Assembly (NCBI GenBank): GCA_025093555.1
Contig: JAIWNF010000051.1
Location: 124,001 to 188,000 of the forward strand
Direction: 5' to 3'
Length of the DNA stretch: 64,000 nucleotides
From: Circinella umbellata
Lineage: Eukaryota; Mucoromycota; Mucoromycetes; Mucorales; Lichtheimiaceae
Part shown: one piece after another, positions 13,774 through 25,086 of the stretch
How positions within the stretch are numbered: the first letter of the stretch is position 1
Layout: each line of letters opens with the position of its first letter
Made by a program: the position numbers and the translations under genes
The notes under the pieces: generated by a model
The model's database searches: none
The model's input: the letters and a program-made list of their open reading frames with translations, nothing else
What the model was told of the DNA's origin: nothing

Positions 13774-14770
13774 TTATGCAAAAAAATCATCGTTTTCAGT
13801 AACTGTTTGATTTTGTTCAGCAGATTGATCTTGATGTTCGTCAACCAAAGGTTGTACAGCAGGTATATTTCCTTTTTCTACCATCATTTCTCGATATCGT
13901 TCACGATATTCTTTACTTAGTTCATTCATATCACCACCTTTATCCAATATTTGTTGAACTTTATCCAGTATTTCTCGTTGTAATTTTTTGTTTGCCTCGA
14001 TCTTTGATTTTCCTTTTTCATTCTGTTTGGTTTTTTCCTCATTTGATGCATAAAGTGAAATATAGGGTAATGTTTTTGGATAATGCTATTTTTAAAAAAA
14101 AAGATTATATAAATATATATGATAAGGATAATGAATTAAATGAAAGAAAATGATATTTTACCAAGATATAAAGTTCATTGATTCTTGCTTTATTCAATGC
14201 TTCTTGTAATTTATTTTGTTCTTTTTCATCAATAGTTTCTGCTTCTTCAACTGCTTTTTTTGCTGTTTTTACTCTACGTTGTGCTTTTTTGAGTTCTATT
14301 CATCGGATAAAATAAATATATATATTTAGTATATCCAATTGTTCAAATCCAACTTAGCAACAATAGCAATTTAATTATTACCTAAAAATTTGACAGTGCG
14401 ATATTTTTGATAGAGTTTTTCTTGGTGATCGTCGATATATTTTTCACCAAGTTCATAATCAAGAGCCCGAAGCCGTCTTTCTGATTCAATTTTTGCTTTA
14501 GCAGTTTTTGGTCCCTAAATTAAAATGTGAGATCAATATTAGATCAAATATATATTTCTATTTCTCGTTCACACACGTCCACTGGTCAATCGATCGCGCG
14601 AATTGATCAATAATGCTCACATTTTTTAAAGCTCGTTTTAAATCTCGAATTCGTTTTTTAATTTTTCCTTGACTATCTCCTTTTTTATTGTTGGCATTTG
14701 ATTTCTTTGAATTTTTATTATTGCTATTGCCGTTGTTGTGGTATGGTTGTGGTCTTTTCACGTCCTTCAT
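13774..14770 (-). CDS. EFG1: Efg1-like rRNA-processing protein
   Basis: Predicted nucleolar factor for early 18S rRNA maturation. Four minus-strand exons, 14770-14621, 14514-14382, 14295-14162 and 14085-13774, give 242 residues in continuous frame. After an Asn/Lys-rich lead, the sequence KIKKRIRDLKRALKN opens the family domain. The second exon contains ESERRLRALDYELGEKYID and LYQKYRTVKFL, and the third and fourth exons hold a lysine/glutamate-rich coiled coil followed by LPYISLYAS, all in the order expected for Efg1. The C-terminal tail is acidic and Gln-rich. The start is the ATG of MKDVKRPQP. It is divergently oriented from ATG15, sharing a 586-base intergenic region. Identification rests on domain resemblance rather than a catalytic motif. 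Confidence 0.82.
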
Positions 14771-15356
14771 GATTTATAAATTTTTGTCAAAAAAAAAAAA
14801 GTTAGTATGGCCCAGAGAAATTTTTATTTTACAACCAGCATTTATTTTTTTACTTTTTCGGTGGCGGGTTTATCCAATACAGTATCTACAATATTTGCCT
14901 TGTAAAGCGATTAATAGTATAGAATAGAATTACTGAAGTTGATTAAATTATATATTTAAAGCACCTTAAGGATAAAATAAGTCGAATAGAGAACTTTGTT
15001 TTATTACTCCCTGTTCCTTATATGCTATTTACTACGAACTATGCTCACAACAGTTTAATAGGCACTTGATTCATCATCAGTTTACTATTATAAGTATAAA
15101 ACCAGTTGATAACTTGATATATATTTATATTAATTTGTTGTCAATATGAAAAGTACCATCATCTGAAGGTTGTACAATAGAACTATATAACCACCCCGAA
15201 GTGTGTCAAGACAAGAACTTTCGGAGAATGTTGTCGATCAAGAATATTTAAAGCATACGCATGACGACGGCTCTTTTTACCCCTCGACCTTTTTTTTTAC
15301 TCCAAGTTTGTTACAGATATTCTTACATACATACATACACCTTTTCTTTTTGGGTT
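14771..15356. promoter_or_regulatory. Shared divergent promoter region, EFG1-like / ATG15
   Basis: Intergenic DNA between two divergent starts, which must hold both promoters. It is AT-rich, with TATA-like stretches near 15118-15130. An in-frame upstream ATG at 15261 could extend Atg15 by 32 residues but is judged to be leader sequence. No specific factor site is claimed. Confidence 0.5.
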
Positions 15357-17345
15357 ATGAAAAAGTTATTTATTTCTTTACAATTTTTTCTTTTGTTTTT
15401 TCATTGTCATGGAGTACGAATGCCATGGCAGCAACAGACCTTTGAAGCTATGTTTCATGAAGAGAAAGGACCAAAAACAGTTCGTTCAGCAAGACCCCAA
15501 ATAGTCATTACTAATCCACCATCACCACTAGAACAAGCAGAAATTTTGTATTCGAAATCAACAAAAAAGGATTCATTTCGATTGAAAAGTATTTATCACC
15601 ATGCTACTGACAACGGACCTATTCCGGGTCTTTTTCGTAAATTAGATATACATGAGACGTTGGAGGATAAGATAAGATTTTTTGGAGGACAGGAACACCA
15701 AACAACATTTGAATTACAAACCAAAATAGGTGATACTTATCGGCCTAGTAGTCTGGATAATTTGTATCAATTATACAAATATGACTCAATGAGTGCTCAA
15801 CGTCATCAATATAACATGATGGCAAACCAAGAAGGAGAAGTGACCATTGATTTTGAATGGGAACCAGGATTATTACCGGATATAAATCATCGAACGACTA
15901 TCATTTCATTGGCTATGATGACAAATAATGCCTATACTGAAGTAAATAATGAAACGGACTGGTATGATATTGGAGCACCATGGAATCTTGTAAGTTTCTA
16001 TATATATATATATTTCATTTGGCTCAAAACAGGATTGTTGTTATCTTTACGATTACCATGGAAGTTTTCTTGACCATAAAAATAACTTACACTATACCAG
16101 AATTCATCTTTTGGATGGGAAGCCGATGGTATTCGTGGTCACGTATTCTCAAATGACGATGGATCCATTCTCGTGATTAGTATTAAAGGAACCAGTGCTG
16201 GATTATGGGGTGGTGGTCAAACAGGTGAAAAAGATAAAATGAATGATAATACATTATTTTCATGCTGTTGTGCCTATATTAGTCGTGCGTGGACTCCTGT
16301 TTGCAATTGTTTCCAGGGAAATGATTACATTTGCGAATCATCTTGTTTACAAAACAGTATTAATCATAGTGGACTTTATTATGATCATGCTATGGTAATT
16401 ATGGAATCATATATAATATTGTTTTTCCTCCCTCTTTTTTTTTCAAATATTATATTATGACTTGTCTTCCTTTTTTTTTCGTTTTAAAAATAAGTGAAAT
16501 TGTTTATATATAGAGAGAAAGTGATATATATATATATATAATTGCTATATATAGGAAATTTATAAGCGTGTAGCTGATGAATATAAAAATGCAACAATAT
16601 GGTTGACGGGACATTCATTAGGTGGTGCAATCGCAAGTTTGGTAGGCCAAACATTTTTAGTTCCAACAGTAACTTATGAAATACCTGGTGAGCGATTAGC
16701 TGCACAGAGATTACACTTACCTTTTGCATACGAAAATCAAGTCAATATACCTTTATGGAGTTTTGGACATACTGCAGATCCCATTTTTGTTGGCGTTTGT
16801 AACGTATGTATATAATAATGATAATATGAAGTAATAAGCATTGAAAGAAATAAATCTGATAAATTTTCTCATGTTAGGGACCCGCGAGTAGCTGTTGGTA
16901 TGGAGGATTTGCTATGGAAACTCGATGTCATTCTGGAAAGGTATATTATATATATTTACAAGGATATGAAAAGAAAAAGAGAAGGAAGTTTTATATTATT
17001 CGATTAGATTAATAAATATTTGTAAATTTCTTACAGATATGTGTTTGGGATACTGTGAATAAACAACAATGGCGAGTGGATGTTCGATCCCATCGTATCC
17101 GTGATGTTATTGAGTATATTCTTAAGCAACCCGAAACTGAGTTCCCATTGCCGGAATGTGTTGTTGAAGACCCTGCTTGTTCTGATTGTGCGCTGTGGAA
17201 TTATTTCGACCACCGAGATTCTTCAGAAAGTAGTTCGTCTTCTGGTAAAACGAGTAGCAGTACACTACCATCTACAACTACTTCAACTAAGACAAGTACC
17301 AACATACCAGAGCCACCAGGTGATCCATGGCGAACACACCATTAG
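15357..17345 (+). CDS. ATG15: Autophagic lipase Atg15
   Basis: Vacuolar phospholipase of the class 3 lipase family that breaks down autophagic body membranes. Five exons, 15357-15989, 16101-16394, 16555-16803, 16878-16940 and 17037-17345, all joined in phase 0, give 515 residues. The N-terminal MKKLFISLQFFLLFFHCHG is a signal anchor. Family hallmarks are DGIRGHVFSNDDGS, SIKGTSAGLWGGG, the Cys-rich LFSCCCAY segment, the lipase box GHSLGG with S330, FGHTADPI with D384, and RSHRIRDVI with H432, completing a Ser-Asp-His triad. The tail after about residue 460 is Ser/Thr-rich and ends EPPGDPWRTHH. An in-frame ATG at 15261 is possible, but 15357 places the hydrophobic segment at the N-terminus. Confidence 0.95.
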
Positions 17346-17795
17346 CTATAGTAGTATATAGTAACAGTAATATGTATTTGCTATCTATTTTTACATTCTG
17401 TCATTAGAAATTTGTTTATGGTTTATGATCCGTTGATTCATTTTTTATGGATATCTCAAACATACTGATAAGCTCCCCTTCATACCCCCTTTTACATAAA
17501 AACTGTTTTAAACATATGCAAATAAAGATATACACATGGACCCCGAATAAAAAAAAGACAAACAACTTGTACCCATTCAACGCGAACTAATACAAAAAGA
17601 TGTTTTTTTTCGTGTTTCATGTATCCAACAGAATTCACTGACTGCCTACTAAAAAAAGAAGTACTCAGGAGTAAAACGCGAATTTCATTCGCGTCTGAAT
17701 TTTTATTACGCGCTCTTTTTTTTTCTTTTATCGACAACACAGAATCAAACTTACATATACAAAAGCAAAAAAGTAAAAGAAAAAAAAATAAAGAA
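17346..17795. other. Intergenic ATG15 - PRI2
   Basis: 3' flank of ATG15 and promoter/leader of PRI2. AT-rich, with an A-rich run immediately before the PRI2 start. No gene is seen. Confidence 0.6.
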
Positions 17796-20009
17796 ATGCT
17801 TAAACAAAAATCGACACGAACCAATCGATTCACTGCCGCTACCAATCGACATCAACGTGTATATGTAGAAAATGGAAATACGAATTTACCTACTGAATAT
17901 GCTTCACGATTAAACTTTTATTCAAAGGCTCCACCAGCTGAAATCACTATTGAAGAGTTTGAAACTTATGCGCTTGATCGACTTCAAGGTATATATATAT
18001 ATACAAGTGTATTTTTGAGTTGAAAGCAAAAGTGACAAAAAAAGTATTTAATTTTTATCTTTATTTATATCCAACATCAAAATAGTATTAAAAACGTTAG
18101 AAACAGCTTCATTAAGAAATAAGCATGGACCTGAATTTAAAAAACAAGTAGATCAAGCACTCGAAAAACATTTACCTTTAAAATCCAACTTATCTCAATC
18201 TCCCAGTCTTCTTGAAGAACGTCGAAAAGATCATATTAGTCATTTCGTATTACGACTTGCTTATTGTCGAAGGTAAAAACAAGAATGTTCTAGTAATGGT
18301 AGAATGTCTTATTTTACTCACATATATTTGTTGTATATATATAGTGAGGATCTTCGTGCGTGGTTTTTACGACAAGAATGCGCCTTGTTCAAGTATCGGT
18401 TTGAACAGGAATCATTAGAGGAAAAAAAGAATTTTGTAGCAGGATTAAATTTGAGCTGGTCTATTGTAAGTTTATTTTTTATTATTTTCTGTTATATTTA
18501 TTTCATTATCAGTTAACACAGGATTTTTAACGGTTCATATAAATGGTTTATAAGCTTGATCAGAGTGAAAAAAATGAAATATTGGATAAGTTAGCGGCTT
18601 GCACTGTATGGAAAGCAGGAAAAACTGCACAAGCAGCACGAGAGATGGTTCATAATGAGACTTATTTTAAGGTACATATGAAATATCTTTTTTAATTTGA
18701 TTTGGTGTTATAAGGTCATTTATAAAAATGAAAGGAGAAGCAAAAGGATAATTAATATGTTAAGTATCGTTATTATTATCATCATTAGGTTGATTTTGAA
18801 AGAGTACCTGATCTGATAAATCGACGAACTGTATATATTACACAAGGTAAAGCATATGTACCAATGTCAGAACAAGTCAGTATAGTTATGGATGAATTCA
18901 GAGCAACTTTATCGGCAGCACTTGAGGTAATAGCATGGATATTGGGATCATTAAGGGAAAAAAATAAGAGAGAAAGATAGGAACTAAGACTTTATTATAT
19001 ATAAAAGGCAACATCAAAAGCATTACCGCGTATGGAAGAGGATGAACGACTCAAACCTATCTTATTAAATGTTGAAAAACAATATATTGGAAAAGATTAT
19101 GGTGCCTCTACAGCTTCAGGTGCCTCAATACGCGCAAGTGATGTGGATCAGGTAATAATAATAACAATGATATTGAAAAATTGAGATGGTTATCATACAG
19201 AAAGAGTGAAAAACAAATCGATGTTCATTCCTTTTTTTCTTATATATAGCTGGTCCGTCAACATGCTCCACTTTGTATGAGTAATATGCATACATCTCTT
19301 CGAGCAGATAAACATTTACGACATGGTGGTCGTATGCAATATGGTCTTTTCTTAAAGGTAAAAATTTATATTCTATATTTCTAATGACATAGAGCAATGT
19401 TGTTTTGACATCCCCCTATTCTTTCAATCCTGATTATTTATTTAGGCAATTGGTTTATCAATCGAAGAGGCTTTAATTTTTTGGCGTACAGCATTCACAA
19501 ATCATACAGATGATAAGTTTCAAAAAGAATACTCATATAATATTCGGCACAATTATGGGTTAGAAGGTAGACGCGTCAGTTATGCAGCATACAAGTGAGT
19601 CTTACTATTATTATTTTTTTTTATTTGAGATGGGATATAAGCTTAAATAAACTTATCAATATCATACGCTGTAATAATATATAGCTGCATGAAAATCATC
19701 TCTGGCAATCCACCATCTACAGGTGATCATCATGGCTGTCCCTTTAGACATTTTTCACAAGGAAACTTGGAATCTAAATTATATTCTGAGCGACTTGGTG
19801 CTGTACAAGTGAATGAAATAATGAATTTGGTTCGAGATCGCCATTATCAAGTTGCATGCACACGTTATTTTGAAGTTACACACCCTCAGTATGGTGAAAA
19901 GAGTAAGATTGATACCGTTGAACATCCAAATCAATATTATGAAGCAAGTAGACGACTGGCAAAAGAATCACAGGACGATAATGGAGACGCTATGGAAGTG
20001 GACCGATGA
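17796..20009 (+). CDS. PRI2: DNA primase large subunit
   Basis: Regulatory Fe-S subunit of the primase in the DNA polymerase alpha-primase complex, acting in the nucleus to start DNA chains. Nine exons: 17796-17988, 18086-18272, 18345-18465, 18555-18671, 18789-18926, 19008-19151, 19250-19357, 19446-19594 and 19685-20009, giving 493 residues. The N-terminal half contains [26 protein letters not shown] and [16 protein letters not shown]. The C-terminal domain has the four cluster cysteines: C309 in HAPLCMSN, C387 in YNCMKI, C404 in HHGCPF and C444 in [31 protein letters not shown] is characteristic. The end is acidic and hydrophilic. Exon 4 uses an acceptor after ATAAG; the alternative CACAG upstream runs into a stop. 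Confidence 0.94.
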
Positions 20010-20394
20010 TTATAAAAAATATAATAATAAAATATATAATAATATTAATAATCAACATACTTTTGATAATAATAATAATATAATTCACACCAACAGAAGT
20101 TACTTCTCAGTCAAAAGGAACATAAATACATATGATCTGGTGAAAGAGCTTTTAAATGAATATATGTTGTGCGTAAAACAACGTATAAAAGGCTCAAAAC
20201 AAACATTATATGTTTGAAGTACAATATTTTGTATTATAATTGCAAAATAAAAAGTAATGTCGAAATAACATTCTGTGTTATTAATTTTTTTTCAGAGAAA
20301 GTTGATTTATTCTACTTTATCGTGAGCACTTTTGATGTACCTTATTAATTGAAATTATGAGTGACATATAGACTGCTTTTGGTTATTATTTTAG
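20010..20394. other. Convergent 3' flanks after PRI2
   Basis: AAT-rich sequence between PRI2 and the convergent minus-strand orphan. An open frame crosses the first 200 bases but is Asn/Tyr/Lys-rich and looks like 3' untranslated DNA. A likely poly(A) signal (AATAAA-type) lies near 20247. Confidence 0.5.
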
Positions 20395-21000
20395 TTACAT
20401 ATTCAATGTGTTAGAACCATGAAAATTATGAATCGTAGCTGATAATGGGAATAATGGGACTTTGTCACAAGCGCGCAGAGCTAAAATAGTTAAGTCACAT
20501 GCGCCCTGAAATACATCTTCCGTTACATCATTAAGCAAATTCCTGGACATATTCCAAGGCAAATCCTCGATAACAAGCTTTTCAAGTTCATTATTACTGT
20601 GTTCGTCATCTTCTTTCTGCTCCTCCCCGAATCCACTTTCATCATCTATTTCTTTTACTTGTGCTGTTAAATTGTTAAAGACTTGAAGTTCACAGTGAAC
20701 TGGTAAATTATGATGAAAGTTGTGTTCTTGTTCGGTTAACAATAATATCAAATTATTAGCACCTTGAAGTACATCTTCAGTATCAGTTCTTGTGACAAGT
20801 TTGGGTAATCTCAAATATGTATTATTAGCGTTAAGTCTTTGCAGCATACTTTCATCAATCGAAGTACCAATAACGTCCAAGTTGACTGATGGCTCTATCG
20901 TGTGTTGTGATGGTGAATCTTCGATCCTGTACTCAACTCGCTTTCCGTTAATAACAATGTAGCATTGTTCTTGTTCTTTAAGGGGGGTGTCGCATTTCAT
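20395..21000 (-). CDS. Orphan acidic protein with a duplicated TEDV(L/F)QGA motif
   Basis: I do not recognise this family. It is an intronless open frame of 201 residues starting at ATG 21000. The protein has a short N-terminal part (QCYIVINGKRVEYRIED), then two related segments. Residues 73-88 (DTEDVLQGANNLILLL) and 159-175 (VTEDVFQGACDLTILAL) share a TEDVxQGAxxL core, with an L-P-x-L/W context before each. Between them lies a strongly acidic linker (residues about 117-140). The repeat, balanced composition and length argue for a real gene, although there is no splicing or homology evidence. No signal peptide or membrane helix is seen. The next orphan upstream is also acidic, intronless and on the same strand. 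Confidence 0.55.
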   Translation of the reverse strand: MKCDTPLKEQEQCYIVINGKRVEYRIEDSPSQHTIEPSVNLDVIGTSIDESMLQRLNANNTYLRLPKLVTRTDTEDVLQGANNLILLLTEQEHNFHHNLPVHCELQVFNNLTAQVKEIDDESGFGEEQKEDDEHSNNELEKLVIEDLPWNMSRNLLNDVTEDVFQGACDLTILALRACDKVPLFPLSATIHNFHGSNTLNM

Positions 21001-22063
21001 ATTGTTGGAGACAATAGACGGATGAATAACTGAATGAGTGAGTGCTGAGATTAAACATAATCACATAAAATCAGTCGCTATTAATCAAATACGTGGTATA
21101 TTATATAAACTTTATATATTTACTCTGCTGATATAAACTGGTGCCTTCGTTCTTTACAATAATGTTGAGAAGTAATATATTCAAAATATGTAATTGTAAA
21201 AAGCGCAAGATGTGTTGACGCAAATGAAATAGAGGAATATATATAGCTTTTAAATCCACACAAGGCCTCATTGTTAAAAAAAAATGAGAAGCATTTATAT
21301 TGAGCAGCACACCATTCTCCCTTTTAATTTGCTGACTTATTCAGGCAGCTCATTTATTTATCTTCAAAAGAGAAATAAAAACATTGTTGCATATTTAGTA
21401 TTATATACCAACCCCTCCAAAGAAAGAAAAAGTTATAAAGTTGTCCACATTGTTGAATTAAAATATTAATTTCATACTTATACGTAGTAGAGAAAAAAAA
21501 CAGCAAAACTGCTTTTGGTATCAACCTACATATGAATGGACCCTTTTGTACTTCTTGAGATAGAGTTGAATTCTTTGTATGTGACTTACAGTACTAAATA
21601 AAAATGCTAACGTATTACTAAACTTGTTCTTAATCAGTCATTTACATGACAGCTACGTACGCACGTACGTTCCATCTACAAATATATATGTTATGTATTA
21701 TGGCAACTATCATACTATCCCAGCGTGACATACATGCTTGAAAAAAAAAAGCTATATTTATACAAGCAAACTGCTACATACTTTCTTTCACATAGAAGAG
21801 CATGAACAATTCGCCTATTTGTAATATTACTTTTTATACTCAAAATATGTCACGTAATAAATTTATTTAATAAAAAAAATATTTCATTACGTACAATAAA
21901 GATAAATATAAAGATGTAAAAAGAGAACATTACTATAAAATGCTATTTTCGCTCTTACATATGAAAAAACAGTAACTATCTATGTAAGTCACTTTTTTTA
22001 CACATACATAAGCATTTTCTTCTATAGAAGCCACGATAATTCCTGCTTTTATATTGGTGAAAA
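21001..22063. other. Intergenic between two orphan genes
   Basis: About 1.06 kb of AT-rich DNA with no supported gene. It contains a self-complementary ACGTAC-rich patch near 21654-21670 (CTACGTACGCACGTACGT). Confidence 0.5.
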
Positions 22064-22612
22064 TTATGACTGCAGTGATCTTTCTTCTTGTTCTACCATT
22101 TCCAAGAAGTCGCGAATAATATTTCGACGAGATTCATGATCTAATTCGTTGTGATTTTCTCTGTATTCGCCAGCGGGGCTCTCTTTGATTTCTGTGATGG
22201 GGTATTCTCTACATTGGAAAACTTCGAAGTCATCATCACTAAACATCTCTTCAAGATTGTCACCTTGTTCTCCATTTTTCTCTCTTATGACGACAATCGC
22301 TTTTTCGTCTTTTTCTTCTTCTAGTAAATCCAGCCGAATATCGTCTGAAATGCTTGAAAGAATTGTACTATCACTAGTATTGAGATGAGTTTCTTCAGTA
22401 ACAGTGTTAGAGAATAGCAACATTAATCCAAGATCCTCTTCATCATTGCTATTCCATGTCCATTTATTCGTATCAACAGATGATTTGCTATTGCCAACCC
22501 TTGTATTGTTATTTCTTTGTTGTTTTAATAATCTGGGATTGTATTCTTTATCTGTACTATCGTTATCAGCGACGTTATGGTTTGAAGAGACTTTCATAAT
22601 ATACGAGTTCAT
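22064..22612 (-). CDS. Orphan acidic hydrophilic protein
   Basis: Not recognised. An intronless open frame of 182 residues from ATG 22612. The N-terminal third is Asn/Ser-rich and polar, and the middle has NKWTWNSNDEEDLGLMLLFS, a hydrophobic/acidic stretch. The rest is very acidic (LDLLEEEKDEK, EEMFSDDDFEVFQ) and ends with a probable helix, SRRNIIRDFLEMVEQEERS. It is predicted to be largely disordered, with no zinc motif, signal peptide or membrane segment. A second in-frame ATG lies six codons downstream. The gene could be real and lineage-specific or a chance frame; its non-repetitive C-terminal helix and codon mix favour a gene modestly. Confidence 0.45.
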   Translation of the reverse strand: MNSYIMKVSSNHNVADNDSTDKEYNPRLLKQQRNNNTRVGNSKSSVDTNKWTWNSNDEEDLGLMLLFSNTVTEETHLNTSDSTILSSISDDIRLDLLEEEKDEKAIVVIREKNGEQGDNLEEMFSDDDFEVFQCREYPITEIKESPAGEYRENHNELDHESRRNIIRDFLEMVEQEERSLQS

Positions 22613-24213
22613 ACTGTGAATATAGCAGCTATTCGAAAATATACTTGAATATGTTGTTTTATAGTATGTAGTTTTTTTTTCTGTGATAATAGTTGTATAA
22701 TATTGAGTATTATCTTTTTATTCTACGTAGAAAGCCAAATCTTTAATAAATGAAATGGTTCTTATATATATATATATTTCTTTTACTCTTATAAGTCTCT
22801 GACCACATTCTAAAATCTTCCCGATTGTTATCTTATGGACAATATCATAATATGGTCTTACATATATTCAAACGGGACTTTATAGAATGAAAAGTAAACT
22901 GTACGTAATAAGACAAGATTCGCTCATTGTTTTAATAAATGACATATGCGTATTATCGATCAAACATACAATAAACGATCAAGCCAATGCAAATATTCAT
23001 TTTTTGTTTTATTTTTCTATTATAAGCTAGTCGTATCATTATATGTTTCAAAGCTACAGTAAATTACCATTATACTACAAGAAATCATGTTACGCATAAA
23101 GTAGTACGTAGTTTCTATATGTAGATTCTACGTAATATACGTTTTATTATTATGTATACTACGTACTACTACATATAATAGTGATGTGTGTTCTAAAGGT
23201 TTCGTTTTATAGTATAGGTCATTTAAACATCAACAAATCAAAAATGCTAATACATAACAATGTCATTCTCTTAAACAAATATTGGAATGAAGAAGCTTAA
23301 CAATAAGTCCACAGTCGGGATTAAGCATCTGTTGTTGCCAAAGTTTTTTCCTATAAATAGAAACATCAAACATATTTATTTTAGCCTAAAAAAATAAAAG
23401 GTATCATAATCAGCAAAAAACTGCTCAAGGCAGATAAAGAATATTACTATAATTAATATTATATCAGTAGTATAAAAAAAGAATTATTGTAAATGTACAT
23501 CATAATTCTTATATATTATTTGTAATGTTCGCAATGAAATTCACGCTGCTGTATGAATGGCCACAGATTATAATTTACTTGATGAATAACAATGAATAAC
23601 GCGTGTTTTGTCCGGAGATAGACTCGATTATTTTCAGTACTCATCTGCCTGATATTTTATGACATATTGTGGATAATGAACTGATCTTTGAAGTTTTTGA
23701 ATGTCGTCAGAATAGAGCAAAAGTTGATACACAGTAAACACGTTTTATGTAGCTGATATACAGTCAGGTACTCTAAGAAGTAACACTATCTGCACCAGTG
23801 TTATATTTTGAATAGTACAACTTTTTTTTGACTCACGAAATGCAATAATATATCTGCTGAAAATGTGAGATGAGTCTTTTATAAAAATGTTATTTATAAT
23901 ACCGTGATTATTAATCAAATAAGATAATTGATAATGGGTAGCTATAGAAACTATTAAATATTAAATAAAGTACATATCCTACACTATATAAAACAGGCGT
24001 GATACAAATATGATGAGTTATTACGAAGAAAGTCGCAGAGGAATATAAAAAATGATTGTTGTTTTAATCTATATGCTTAAAAATATACAAGGTGCAAGGA
24101 TGGGTAAAGTATTATATATAAATACATGAGTGTATGTGTAATAAAATAACAATAGGTATAATTAGACATGATTGCTTTTTAAGCGATATATCGTGTCGCT
24201 GTGATACAGTGGG
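22613..24213. other. Intergenic, 1.6 kb, AT-rich
   Basis: No supported gene. It holds the upstream region of the acidic orphan and the 3' flank of the membrane-protein gene. A perfect 13-base inverted repeat lies at 23100-23112 / 23158-23170. Confidence 0.55.
23100..23170. repeat. Inverted repeat around TACGTA
   Basis: AGTAGTACGTAGT at 23100-23112 is matched by its exact reverse complement ACTACGTACTACT at 23158-23170, separated by 45 bases. Further TACGT-containing words lie between the arms. It could form a hairpin or cruciform, or be the remnant of a small inverted-repeat element; no function is assigned. Confidence 0.75.
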
Positions 24214-25086
24214 CTATACATGATTATCTGCTAGTTGCTGAACAGCCTCTTCTTGTTTGGCCATTTTTTCAGCTGCGGCCTTCGTTTCTCGCCATTTCTT
24301 TTTATTCTTTCTTGTGCTAAGAAATGCGTATACAATTGCAAAAATAACATTAGCAAAAAACATCCAAACCGCAAAGGTAAGTTCGGCCATGGCAGGCATT
24401 CCCCATTCTTCGGTTTTTTCACCAATCAATAATAATACGACCAAGGCAAGGGATAAAAGACCCATTATTACTTGCATGGCGCCATCAACCAACCCTCGGC
24501 GTTTGATAAGGCTTTCAAACGTCAATCTTGCCTCTCTTGCCGTCTTTGTTGTTTCTTTGATAACCTCAGTCTTGTACTTTTCTGTCGTTTCTGGCTCAAC
24601 TGAAGAGAATAAAACATCTTTGGACTTTATTAATCTCTTTAATAAGTAACGTAATAACTCTGGAACAACCCAATATTGGATTATATAGTACAATATATAA
24701 AATGTACATGCACCCATCAAAGTCATACTAACGACAAATGCATAATAAGGGTCTTCTAAGTATTCGAGACATGCCATTGCTGCAGGAACAAAACCAAGAA
24801 TTGTCAAGAAAATAAATGTATTATTCATTTTAGAGATATAGCTATTGCCCAACTCCCCAATTTTTTTGGCACAAGCTTCGATTTCGTCGATTGCATTTTC
24901 GATCTGTTGTTGAAATTCTTCATCCGTTAATTCCGTCATTAGAATTTCATCGCTTGGAACAAGACTGTCATCGTAATGGTCTCGTATTGTTACTGACGTT
25001 TTTGGTGCTGTCTTTTTTTCTGCTAGTCGTCGTGAAACATTTTGGTGCCATTTTTCAAGAGGACTTTCAGTTATAAGTTTCAGCAT
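24214..25086 (-). CDS. Orphan four-helix membrane protein
   Basis: Not recognised. An intronless gene of 290 residues starting at the ATG of MLKLITESPLEKW; the frame is open further upstream but has no earlier ATG. Four hydrophobic segments are visible at about residues 89-107 (FIFLTILGFVPAAMACLEYL), 115-139 (AFVVSMTLMGACTFYILYY), 202-222 (GAMQVIMGLLSLALVVLLLI) and 234-257 (ELTFAVWMFFANVIFAIVYA). An acidic amphipathic helix (TDEEFQQQIENAIDEIEAC) precedes the first. The central loop and the C-terminus are Lys/Glu-rich, and the latter is a likely coiled coil (KKKWRETKAAAEKMAKQEE). Two helical hairpins separated by a soluble loop suggest an organelle or plasma-membrane protein with cytosolic coiled coils. 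A real gene is likely; its function is unknown. Confidence 0.72.
   Translation of the reverse strand: MLKLITESPLEKWHQNVSRRLAEKKTAPKTSVTIRDHYDDSLVPSDEILMTELTDEEFQQQIENAIDEIEACAKKIGELGNSYISKMNNTFIFLTILGFVPAAMACLEYLEDPYYAFVVSMTLMGACTFYILYYIIQYWVVPELLRYLLKRLIKSKDVLFSSVEPETTEKYKTEVIKETTKTAREARLTFESLIKRRGLVDGAMQVIMGLLSLALVVLLLIGEKTEEWGMPAMAELTFAVWMFFANVIFAIVYAFLSTRKNKKKWRETKAAAEKMAKQEEAVQQLADNHV

Noticed and set aside
14341..14356. GTTCAAATCC resembling a tRNA B box
   Set aside because: It lies in an intron of the Efg1-like gene and cannot fold into a T arm or cloverleaf.
15261..15356. Upstream in-frame ATG extending Atg15
   Set aside because: It would bury the signal-anchor helix behind 32 residues of low-quality sequence; 15357 is preferred, though not proven.
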